NCBI GenBank assembly: GCA_021777755.1
Contig: JAJYDE010000040.1
Coordinates: forward strand, 1-36,942
Length of the DNA: 36,942 nt
From: Deltaproteobacteria bacterium
GTDB lineage: Bacteria; Desulfobacterota; Syntrophobacteria; Syntrophobacterales; Syntrophobacteraceae
Direction: 5' to 3'
Shown: one piece after another, positions 13,920 through 22,725 of the stretch
Position numbering within the stretch: position 1 is the stretch's first letter
Layout of the letters: the number at the start of each line of letters is the position of its first letter
Notes under the pieces: generated by a model
What the model was told of the DNA's origin: nothing
The model's input: only the letters and a program-made list of their open reading frames with translations
The model's database searches: none
Made by a program: the position numbers and the translations under genes

Positions 13920-16289
13920 CTATTTCCCCTTGACTTGATCGAGCGCCTTTCGAACTACGGTTGTGAGGTCCTCCATAGTCACCGGTTTCATCAAAAAACT
14001 GCTGATCCCCAAAGATTTTGCCAGTTCCGAGTCAATTTTGTTGCTAAAGCCGGTCATCAGGACCACGGGAAGCGACGGCCGAATTTCCAGGAGTTCACGG
14101 GCCAGTTCCGCCCCCGTGCAATGAGGCATTGTCATATCGGTTATCACCAGATCGAATCCTGTTTCCGAGGGCGGATTGCGGAATACCTCCAACGCCTCGA
14201 CTCCGTTGGTGCAACTGACCACATCATAGCCCTGTTTTTCGAGCATCTTTTTTATCATTTTGGCCAGCGCGGGTTCGTCATCTACGACCAGCACCCGCTC
14301 CCGCCCTCGCGGAACGCAAACGTCGGGCCGCTTTTTCTCCTGCTCCCCGGCGGTGTTCTCAAGAGCCGGAATCAGCACGGAAAACGTACTCCCCTCGCCT
14401 TTGACGCTCTCCACCCTGATCTCGCCGCCATGGCTTTTGACGATCCCGTGGACGACCGAGAGTCCGAGACCTGTTCCCTCCCCGACTTCCTTGGTGGTAA
14501 AGAAAGGATCGAAAATAAGCTCCATTATGGTCGGGTCGATGCCATTGCCGGTGTCTCCGACCGAAAGCTCGACGTATTTTCCTGGCGGTACGTTTTGCCG
14601 ATCGGAAATTTCGGCCATCTCGACATCACGAAGACGCACCATCAGCACTCCGCCATTATCCTGCATGGCATGAGCCGCATTGGTACACAGATTCATCAGT
14701 ACCTGATGCATCTGTGTGGGGTCGGCCAGTACACATGCCTTGCTGAGGGATTTCGAGTCGATCTCGATTGTCGAGGGCAACGACGGGCGCAGGATCCGCA
14801 TCGCCTCCTTGACCACCAGGCCCAACTGCAGGGCCATTTTTTGCTGCTCCGACCTTCGGCTGAATGCCAGGATTTGCTTCACCAGTTCCCGCGCCCGGTT
14901 GGAAGCCTTAAGAACCTCATCCAGACTTTCGACAAGGGGGCTTTGGGCATCCAGCGCCGACTTGGTCATTTCGGTATAGCCCAGGATAATTCCCAGGACA
15001 TTGTTGAAATCATGGGCAATACCTCCGGCAAGAGTGCCGAGGGCTTCCATTTTCTGCGCCTGCCGCAATTGGGCCCGCACGCGGGACTGCTCCTCTTCGA
15101 GCCGTTTGCGCTCGGTGATGTCCATGATGTTTCCATAGACCCTGACGACCCGACCATTCCGCTCCTCCGATTGGCCGATAGTGCGCACCCAGATTTTTTC
15201 CCCCGTTGCCTTCACCAGACTCAGCTCGAGATCGAAGGATTCGCCTTGGGCCACCACCCGCTTGAAAGCTTCGCGGACCGCCCTTTGGTCTTCGGGGGAG
15301 TAGAAGGCGAGATAGCGCTTGAAATCATTGGGATCATAGGTCGAGGATGAAACGCCGTGAATGCGGTAGACCTCCTCGGTCCAGCCCACACGTCGGGTCG
15401 CGCAGTCATACTCCCAGCCGCCGACCCTGGTGAGCCGCTCCATATCCTCCAGAAGCGCCCTGCTGTTTTTGAGTTTGTCCTCGGCTCGCCGCCTGTCGAT
15501 GACGTCATGGAAGACGAGCACCACTCCGATGAGGTTGCCCGAGCTGTCCTTTATGGGAGCGGCGCTGTCCTCGATCGGAATCTCCCGTCCATCCCGGGCC
15601 AATAGCACCGTATGATTGGCAAGATTGATCACACGGCCGTCGCGGAGCACCCGTTGAACAATGTTTTCCGCCGGCTTGCGACTCTTTTCATTTATGACCT
15701 GGAAAACTTCCCCCAGGGGTTTTCCCTCGGCCTGCTCCGGCAACCAGCCCGTCAGCTTCGCGCCAACTTCGTTGAGGAATGCGATAGCGCCCGAGGAATC
15801 GGTTGCTATGACCGCGTCGCCAATGCTTTGGAGGGTTACCTTGAACCACTCCCTGGCCTGGCGCAATTCCTCCTCCAATCGCCTCTGTTCCGTGATATCC
15901 CGGGCGATGGTTGCCGCTCCGACGACCTCCGCGGCCCTGTTCCTGATGGGAGAAACCGAGAGGGATACCCAGATGAGTTTCCCGTCTTTTCTTTTTCGCA
16001 ATGTTTCATAGTGATCAACACGTTCGGATCGTGCGATTTTCTCCAAAATCCGGGAAAAATCATCGGAGGTGTCAGGGGGCATGAGAATGGCAACCGATCT
16101 GCCGATGATCTCTTTGGCGCTGTACCCGTAGATTCTCTCGGCGGCACGGTTCCAGGACGTGATAGTCCCCTCGAGGGTCTTGCCGATGATGGCATCATCG
16201 GATGAATCGACAATCGCGGCCAGGTAGTCCGCGCTTTCTTCCGGCCGCACACGACTGTGCAAATTTGCCTGATTGGTAGGGTATGCCAA
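13920..16289 (-). CDS. PAS hybrid sensor histidine kinase with C-terminal receiver
   Basis: This soluble-looking protein has about 789 residues. Three PAS domains come first (about 20-135, 145-260, 275-395), the first followed by a TIARDITEQRR linker. Next come a HisKA domain with phospho-acceptor His in GGIAHDFNN (about 424), an HATPase domain (NLCTNAAHAMQ, DTGNGI, GTGLGLSVVHG) and a receiver with the Asp in VITDMTMP (about 717). No membrane segment or DNA-binding output is seen. TTG 16289 with GAGAGG upstream is the better start; another TTG at 16337 is possible. It is a close paralogue of the kinase at 22726 and resembles the tail of the giant kinase at 16611, suggesting local duplication. 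Confidence 0.88.
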   Translation of the reverse strand: MAYPTNQANLHSRVRPEESADYLAAIVDSSDDAIIGKTLEGTITSWNRAAERIYGYSAKEIIGRSVAILMPPDTSDDFSRILEKIARSERVDHYETLRKRKDGKLIWVSLSVSPIRNRAAEVVGAATIARDITEQRRLEEELRQAREWFKVTLQSIGDAVIATDSSGAIAFLNEVGAKLTGWLPEQAEGKPLGEVFQVINEKSRKPAENIVQRVLRDGRVINLANHTVLLARDGREIPIEDSAAPIKDSSGNLIGVVLVFHDVIDRRRAEDKLKNSRALLEDMERLTRVGGWEYDCATRRVGWTEEVYRIHGVSSSTYDPNDFKRYLAFYSPEDQRAVREAFKRVVAQGESFDLELSLVKATGEKIWVRTIGQSEERNGRVVRVYGNIMDITERKRLEEEQSRVRAQLRQAQKMEALGTLAGGIAHDFNNVLGIILGYTEMTKSALDAQSPLVESLDEVLKASNRARELVKQILAFSRRSEQQKMALQLGLVVKEAMRILRPSLPSTIEIDSKSLSKACVLADPTQMHQVLMNLCTNAAHAMQDNGGVLMVRLRDVEMAEISDRQNVPPGKYVELSVGDTGNGIDPTIMELIFDPFFTTKEVGEGTGLGLSVVHGIVKSHGGEIRVESVKGEGSTFSVLIPALENTAGEQEKKRPDVCVPRGRERVLVVDDEPALAKMIKKMLEKQGYDVVSCTNGVEALEVFRNPPSETGFDLVITDMTMPHCTGAELARELLEIRPSLPVVLMTGFSNKIDSELAKSLGISSFLMKPVTMEDLTTVVRKALDQVKGK

Positions 16290-16610
16290 TGGGAAACCTC
16301 TCTCATGAGAAGCTGGATAAGGGTTGCAAGGATCCAAATCGCTGATATCGGGAATGCCTTTTCAGGCCAAAGCAAAACATAATCCACCTCAAATATTGTG
16401 GCATTCATATCGGCGTCAAAATACATCTTCTTTAGTTAAATCGCAAACCGGGGCGGATACTCATGCCGGCAAAACTCGGTGGGTTGAACCTCAAGTTTTT
16501 TACCCGCAGAGCCGACATATATAATATAAAAGGTTTTTGTGCGCGCGAACCAAATCCATTTTATGCGCTTCATTGTCTGCTCCTCAGGTATCTGGGAAGG
16601 ATTTTCCAGG
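16290..16610. other. Divergent intergenic region between two hybrid kinase genes
   Basis: This roughly 320-bp gap contains no recognisable gene. A TATAAT at 16520-16525 within an A+T-rich run (16517-16530) could be the -10 of the giant kinase gene, but no good -35 lies 16-18 bases upstream. A TTGAAC at 16484-16489 is too far away. The minus-strand promoter was not resolved. Confidence 0.4.
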
Positions 16611-19600
16611 ATGCTGAAACCTGCAAGAAAAAGGGACGAGGTGGATGGTCGGCTACTGCGCGAACTATGCGGCGCACCCATGGAGCTTGCGAGCTTTCTG
16701 AGGTTGGCTGTCGAGATTACCCGGGCCTTGGCCGAACTTCACGAACAAAACATCGTGCATAGAGATATCCGGCCCGAGAACATCCTTGTCAACGTGGAAA
16801 CGGGCGCCGCGGCGATTGCGGACTCCCCCCCGGACTTTAACCCGGGGCATCGGAAAAGCTCCCCTCAGAGAACCGGAAAACTCCAGAATTCGCTTGCCTA
16901 TATGTCGCCCGAACAAATCGGGCGGTTGAACCTTCTGGTGGACCACCGCGCAGACCTTTATTCCCTCGGGGTCATTTTGTACGAATTGTTGACAGGGCGG
17001 CTACCCTTCAAGGCCGTCGATGCGCTGGAGTGGGTTCATTGCCATGTGGCCCGCGTGCCGTTGCATCCTACCGGCATATTCCCCTCGATACCCTCTGTGG
17101 TTTCAGACATTGTTATGAAGCTGCTGGCCAAAAACCCGGAAGAACGCTACCAGACCGCCATGGGCCTGGAATTCGATCTGGCCAAGTGTTTCGAACAATG
17201 GGAGGCGGTCAAGCTTATCGAGCCTTTTGAACTGGCCAACAAGTGGGATCTGTGCGATCGCTTGACGATACCTCGAAAGCTCTTTGGCCGCGCGCGGGAA
17301 ATTGAAGTCCTGCTAAAGGCCTTCGATCGCGTGCACAAGGAAGGAAATCCGGAACTGCTGATGGTGACCGGCCATTCGGGAACCGGCAAGACCTCGCTTG
17401 TGCGGGAATTATATAAACCCGTCGTTAGAAAACACGGCCGGTTCATCTGGGGGAAATTCGAACAGTTAAAGCGCGATATTCCTTACGCCACCATCGCTGG
17501 AGCTTTGCAGGAGTTGGTGGGGCAAATTCTGACCGAGTGCGAAGACCGGCTTGACGGATGGAGGCAACAACTCTTGGAAGCCTTGGGTCATCACGGCCAG
17601 CTGATTGTTGACTTGATTCCACAAGTGGAACTTATTATCGGAAACCAGCCCCCCGTGCCCGAGCTTTCTCTAACCGAAGCGGAAAACCGCTTCAACATGG
17701 TTTTTTTGAAATTCATTGAAGTCTTTACAAAAGAACGACACCCCCTGGTGTTTTTTCTCGATGACCTGCAGTGGGCCGACCCGGCAAGCCTCAGACTCAT
17801 GGAGCAAATCATAAGCTGCCCCGATACCAGGCACTTGCTTCTGATAGGCGCATATCGCGATAGCGAGATTTCCCCCGCCCATCCGCTGTCTTTGATGCTG
17901 GAACGCGTTTACAAGAGTCATTTTTTTCCCCAGGTTATTGCTCTCAATCCCTTGCCCTTCGAGGATGTCAAAAGCCTTGCCGCCCACACTTTCCGTTCCG
18001 AGCCCGCCAGGGTCGAACCCCTCGCCAGGCTGGTGCATGAAAAAACAGCCGGAAATCCTTTCTTTGTGGTTCAATTTCTCATGGCACTCCACACGGGCAA
18101 CTTTGTCAAATTCGACCCCACCGAATTCTGCTGGAAGTGGGATTTGTCCGGTATCCGGGCCAAGGGCTACACGGACAACGTCGTCGAACTCATGGTGGGC
18201 AAGCTGAAAGCACTCTTCCCCGAAACCCGGCGGTGCCTCATGTTGGCCTCATGCAACGGCAGCACCTTCGACCTGCGCGCGCTGGCCATTATAAGCGAGG
18301 CCTCCTTTGAGGAGACTCAGGAGGCTCTGCGGGTGGCCCTGGAGGAAGGGCTGCTGATTGCCGGTTCCTACGGCGGGTATACCTTCCTGCACGACCGGGT
18401 CCAGCAGGCGGCATATTCGCTCATTCCCGAAGAAAATCGTCCCGCGGTGCATCTTCGCATTGCCCGAATTCTGCTTGCTCGAACCCCTCCCGAGGCTGTC
18501 GATGAGAAGGTTTTCGATATAGTAAACCAGTTCAACCAGGGGGTCGGACTCATTTGCGACCCTGATGAGAAACACCTGGTGGCGGCCCTGGATCTCATGG
18601 CGGGAACCAAAGCCAAAGCTTCTACCGCTTATGCCTCGGCGCTCAACTATTTGGCAACCGGCGTATCGCTGCTCGACGATGACGCCTGGGACAGCAACTA
18701 TGAATTGATTTTTGGATTATACAAAGAACTTGCTGAAGTTGAATATCTGAATGCAAACTATACTCACTCTCAAGAGTTGATCGAATTTATTATCGGCATG
18801 GCGAAATCCAACATGGAAAAAGCCAAATTATATGGGATATTGATAGTTGTTCGCACACTGATGTCAAAATATGATGAAGCCATCGAGTATGGTAAAATTG
18901 CTCTTCGCTTATTAAATATTGACCTGCCTGAAAATAATTTGCAAAATGAATTAGATATTAGATTGGCTAATATCAAACACCTTCTTGGTGAAAATATAAT
19001 ATTGTCTTTGGTAAATCAACCTGAAATAAAGGATCCTGAGAAGAGAACGGTTATAGAAATACTCTCTGAAATGATGGTGCCGGCCCGATATTCAAATCAC
19101 CTTCTTTTCGAAGTAATAACGGTGATAACAATCCAGTTTTCGCTCAAATATGGCTCCATCTCAAAATCTCCTGTCGGATATTCCGCTTATGGAATGCTTC
19201 TCAGCTCCAGGAACAATTATAGCGAAGCTTATGAATTCGGCGAGTTGGCGCTCAAATTGAGCGAGAGATTCAATGATTTGGGACAAAAGTGTCGCGCCTC
19301 CTTTATACTCGGGCATTATCTGAACCACTGGGTCAGACATCTCAACCACGCCGACGCTTTTAATGATGATGCCTACAGAGCCGGACTTGCCTCCGGAGAA
19401 TTGCAATGGGCCGGCTATACGGTTGCCTATAAACTTTTTCCGCCCTTTTATAGCGGCGCGGGGCTCGATTCTATCCAGGCCGAGATACCGAACCTGTTGC
19501 TCTTCACCCGAAAGACCAGAAACGAGTGGGCTACCGACACTCTGCTCGGACTCCAGTTGGCCCTTTCCAAACTGGGGGAAGACCGATACTCCGCGGACCA

Positions 19601-22600
19601 ACCCGCGGCTTTTCTTGAGGGATTCGATCAGGACTACCTTGTGCAGTGCGGGGAACATCGCAGTTTCGGCGCCATTGGACGCTATGCGGTCTTAAAGGCC
19701 CAAATTTGCTATTTGTTCGATCAAACGGAGCAAGCTCTCGAAGCTGTCCGCATGGCCACCGATCTCAAAGGCTTTTTTTCGAGTTCCATTTCGATTGCCG
19801 CACTCACCTTTTACCATTGCCTCATACTGGCCGCTTTGCATGAGGATGCTTCGCCGGAAAAGAAACGCCGGTATGTGGATGTAATCAAAACAAATCAAGA
19901 ATCACTTAAAATCTGGGCGCAAAATTGCGAAGCGAACTTCAAGCACCAGTATCTTCTCGTGGAAGCCGAAATGGCTCGAATAAACGGGGAGGGGATCGAG
20001 GCCGGACGCCTCTACGAACAGTCGATCCAATCCGCCAGGGAAAACGGATTCATACAAAACGAGGCCATTGCCTGCGAACTGGCCTCCCGATTCTATTTGC
20101 AGCATGGCATGAAAACCGTTTCAGACGTCTACCTGCGAAAGGCCAGAGCCGGCTACGGGAAATGGGGCGCGCAGGCCAAGCTCAAGCAGTTGGACAGGCA
20201 ACACGCCTGGCTTCTGCAGGAAGGTCAAATCGCCTATGGTGATGGACTTGACGCCCAAATAGGGCACCTGGATGCAATTTCGGTTGTCAAGGCTTCGCAG
20301 GCCATCTCCGGCGAGATAGTTCTTTCCAGCCTGCTAGAGACCTTGATGCGGACCATGCTGGAGAATGCCGGCGCCCAGAGGGGCTCTCTAATCCTCACCC
20401 GAGGCGACGAACTGCTCGTTGAAGCAACCGCCAGGGTTGAAGGCCCGGAGATCATCGTCATGCAACTCGGCTCGGCCGCCATCCCGTCCGCGCTTCCAAT
20501 GTCCATCCTCAATTACGTCAGCCATACCAGGGAATCGGTCATTCTCAGCGACGTTTCCGACCACAACAGGTTTTCAAACGATGAATATATCGTCAAAAAC
20601 ATGCCTCTTTCCGTTATGTGCCTGCCCCTCATGCGCCAGGCCCAACTGATAGGAATGCTCTATCTTGAAAACAGCCTCATGAAGGGCGCTTTTACAGCCG
20701 GACGAGTCGCTGTTCTGGAGGTGCTTGCGGCCCAGGCGGCTGTTTCGCTGGAAAACGCCGCCCTTTATTTGGAGCGCAGTCGCACCGAGGTGGCCTTGCG
20801 GGAATCCGAGCAAAAATATCGCACAATTTTTGAAAATAGCGGGACGGCGATAATATTTATCGAAGACGATATGACCATCTCCATGTGCAACAAAGAGTTC
20901 GAAAATCTTAGCGGCTATGACCGGTCGGAATTGGAAGGCAAGGCGAAATGGACCCGATTCGTTGCAAGACGGGAAGACCTGGAACGGATGAGACGCTATC
21001 ACGCGTTGCGCCGAACCAAGCCGGAAGAAGTGCCTCACAGCTATGAATGTCAATTGATCGACCGTGAGGGCAGGCCGAAGGATGTTGTGGTCTCCGTTGC
21101 CTTGATGCCGGGCAGCAATCAGAGCCAGGCGGCCATATGGGATATAACGGAACGAAAGCGCGCGCGAGAAGAGCGCGCCCGACTGGTGACGGCGATCGAG
21201 CAGGCCGCTGAAGCCGTATTCATAACCGATACCGATTTCATCATCCAGTACGCCAACCCGGCCTTTGAGCGTATAAGCGGTTTTACCGCCGGGGAGATCA
21301 TCGGGCAACATACCGGCATTCTCAAAAGCGGCAGGCATGACGAGGCCTTTTACCGGAAGATACAGGACGCGCTCACGCGGGGAGAAGTCTGGTCCGGTCG
21401 TCTGACAAACAAGAAAAAAGACGGGACGTTCTATGAAGCGGAGGTCACCTCCTCGCCGGTGCGCGACAAATCGGGGGCCACGATCAATTATGTCTCCATT
21501 CATAGGGATATAACCCGGGAGGTGAGACTGCAAACAGCCCTTCGCCAGGCGCACAAGATGGAGGCCCTCGGCACTCTGGCGGGCGGGGTGGCTCACGATT
21601 TCAACAACATCCTCATGGCCATCATCGGCTATACCGAATTGGTCTGCTCCAAATTGGAAGCCGAAAGCATGGAAAAACACCAGCTCGAACAGGTGCTGAA
21701 AGCCGCTTTTCGCGCCAAGGATCTGGTGAGGCAAATCCTGGCTTTCAGCCGCCTTGGCGAATACCAGCGAAAACCTGTGCAGATCGTCTCTGTTGTCAAA
21801 GAGGCGCTGAATTTGCTTCGCTCTTCCCTGCCCTCAACGATTGCAATTCGAGAGGAGTTCATGATAAGCCCCGAAGAGAGCGTCGTGCTGGCGGACTCGA
21901 CCCAAATTCACCAGGTCTTGATGAACCTGGCTACCAATTCAGCCCATGCAATGCGCCTCGGGGGTGGCATCCTGAGCGTCAAGCTTACGGCCCTGAACGG
22001 GGATATGACCGCCCGTCATCAGGAGATGAGCGCCGGCCCCTGCTTGAGGCTTACCGTAAGGGATACGGGACATGGAATCGACCCCGAGGTCATGGAGAGA
22101 ATCTTCGACCCCTATTTTACCACCAAGGAAACCGGCGAAGGCTCCGGGATGGGGCTTGCGGTGGTCCAGGGCATTGTAAGAAGCCATGGCGGGGCAATCG
22201 AGGCCTTCAGCGAACCCGGCAAAGGAAGCACCTTCCATGTCTATCTGCCCGCAAGTCAGGCGCGGGCGGGCTCGAAAACCAAAACCGTCGGGGATATCCC
22301 CGGCGGGCGGGAACGAATATTATTTGTGGACGACGAAGATTTTCTGGCCTCTTTGGGAAAGGAAATACTGGAACCCTTCGGCTACAGTGTCACCGTCAAG
22401 ACCAGCAGCACAGAGGCCCTGGAGGTCTTTAACGCCAGGCCCGCCGATTTTGATCTGCTGATAACGGACATGACCATGCCGGGGCTTACGGGCATCGATC
22501 TGGCTCGAAAGGTAATGGCAATCCGTCCCGGAATTCCTGTTATTTTGTGCACCGGATTCAGTGAACTGATAAACGGGGAGCAATCAAAAAAAATGGGAAT

Positions 22601-22676
22601 CCGAGAGTTTATCATGAAACCTTATGATATCGCCTCATTTTCCAGGACAATCCGGAGGGTACTGGACGGGGCATGA
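16611..22676 (+). CDS. Giant hybrid kinase: Ser/Thr-kinase-like, AAA ATPase, GAF, PAS, histidine kinase, receiver
   Basis: At about 2021 residues this belongs to the family of combined Ser/Thr kinase, ATP-binding and sensor histidine kinase proteins. Order: kinase-like C-lobe (about 1-210; HRDIRPEN near 50, SPEQIGR, DLYSLGVILYELLTGRLPF), AAA_16-type NTPase (GHSGTGKT near 253, FFLDDLQWAD near 380), a long helical TPR-like segment (about 600-1210), GAF (about 1224-1387), two PAS (about 1397-1640), HisKA (GGVAHDFNN, H near 1661), HATPase and receiver (ITDMTMP near 1953). The kinase part lacks the glycine loop and ATP-binding lysine, the DFG is not recognisable (IADSPPDF), and HRDxK is HRDIR, so it is probably a pseudokinase. 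ATG 16611 has GGGAAGGA about ten bases upstream; a GTG at 16539 would not restore an N-lobe. The region around 18690-19190 is notably AT-rich. Confidence 0.88.
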   Translation: MLKPARKRDEVDGRLLRELCGAPMELASFLRLAVEITRALAELHEQNIVHRDIRPENILVNVETGAAAIADSPPDFNPGHRKSSPQRTGKLQNSLAYMSPEQIGRLNLLVDHRADLYSLGVILYELLTGRLPFKAVDALEWVHCHVARVPLHPTGIFPSIPSVVSDIVMKLLAKNPEERYQTAMGLEFDLAKCFEQWEAVKLIEPFELANKWDLCDRLTIPRKLFGRAREIEVLLKAFDRVHKEGNPELLMVTGHSGTGKTSLVRELYKPVVRKHGRFIWGKFEQLKRDIPYATIAGALQELVGQILTECEDRLDGWRQQLLEALGHHGQLIVDLIPQVELIIGNQPPVPELSLTEAENRFNMVFLKFIEVFTKERHPLVFFLDDLQWADPASLRLMEQIISCPDTRHLLLIGAYRDSEISPAHPLSLMLERVYKSHFFPQVIALNPLPFEDVKSLAAHTFRSEPARVEPLARLVHEKTAGNPFFVVQFLMALHTGNFVKFDPTEFCWKWDLSGIRAKGYTDNVVELMVGKLKALFPETRRCLMLASCNGSTFDLRALAIISEASFEETQEALRVALEEGLLIAGSYGGYTFLHDRVQQAAYSLIPEENRPAVHLRIARILLARTPPEAVDEKVFDIVNQFNQGVGLICDPDEKHLVAALDLMAGTKAKASTAYASALNYLATGVSLLDDDAWDSNYELIFGLYKELAEVEYLNANYTHSQELIEFIIGMAKSNMEKAKLYGILIVVRTLMSKYDEAIEYGKIALRLLNIDLPENNLQNELDIRLANIKHLLGENIILSLVNQPEIKDPEKRTVIEILSEMMVPARYSNHLLFEVITVITIQFSLKYGSISKSPVGYSAYGMLLSSRNNYSEAYEFGELALKLSERFNDLGQKCRASFILGHYLNHWVRHLNHADAFNDDAYRAGLASGELQWAGYTVAYKLFPPFYSGAGLDSIQAEIPNLLLFTRKTRNEWATDTLLGLQLALSKLGEDRYSADQPAAFLEGFDQDYLVQCGEHRSFGAIGRYAVLKAQICYLFDQTEQALEAVRMATDLKGFFSSSISIAALTFYHCLILAALHEDASPEKKRRYVDVIKTNQESLKIWAQNCEANFKHQYLLVEAEMARINGEGIEAGRLYEQSIQSARENGFIQNEAIACELASRFYLQHGMKTVSDVYLRKARAGYGKWGAQAKLKQLDRQHAWLLQEGQIAYGDGLDAQIGHLDAISVVKASQAISGEIVLSSLLETLMRTMLENAGAQRGSLILTRGDELLVEATARVEGPEIIVMQLGSAAIPSALPMSILNYVSHTRESVILSDVSDHNRFSNDEYIVKNMPLSVMCLPLMRQAQLIGMLYLENSLMKGAFTAGRVAVLEVLAAQAAVSLENAALYLERSRTEVALRESEQKYRTIFENSGTAIIFIEDDMTISMCNKEFENLSGYDRSELEGKAKWTRFVARREDLERMRRYHALRRTKPEEVPHSYECQLIDREGRPKDVVVSVALMPGSNQSQAAIWDITERKRAREERARLVTAIEQAAEAVFITDTDFIIQYANPAFERISGFTAGEIIGQHTGILKSGRHDEAFYRKIQDALTRGEVWSGRLTNKKKDGTFYEAEVTSSPVRDKSGATINYVSIHRDITREVRLQTALRQAHKMEALGTLAGGVAHDFNNILMAIIGYTELVCSKLEAESMEKHQLEQVLKAAFRAKDLVRQILAFSRLGEYQRKPVQIVSVVKEALNLLRSSLPSTIAIREEFMISPEESVVLADSTQIHQVLMNLATNSAHAMRLGGGILSVKLTALNGDMTARHQEMSAGPCLRLTVRDTGHGIDPEVMERIFDPYFTTKETGEGSGMGLAVVQGIVRSHGGAIEAFSEPGKGSTFHVYLPASQARAGSKTKTVGDIPGGRERILFVDDEDFLASLGKEILEPFGYSVTVKTSSTEALEVFNARPADFDLLITDMTMPGLTGIDLARKVMAIRPGIPVILCTGFSELINGEQSKKMGIREFIMKPYDIASFSRTIRRVLDGA

Positions 22677-22725
22677 GCCAGGACTGCGATCATCCTCAAC
22701 ATTGGTTTCACAATCCCCGGAGTAA

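Noticed and set aside
13893-15350. Long plus-strand open frame opposite the first hybrid kinase
   Set aside because: It is antisense to well-conserved HisKA, HATPase and receiver motifs, and its residue content is not protein-like.
16484-16525. TTGAAC and TATAAT as a promoter pair for the giant kinase
   Set aside because: The spacing is 30 bases, far from the 16-18 needed; only the -10-like element was kept as a note.
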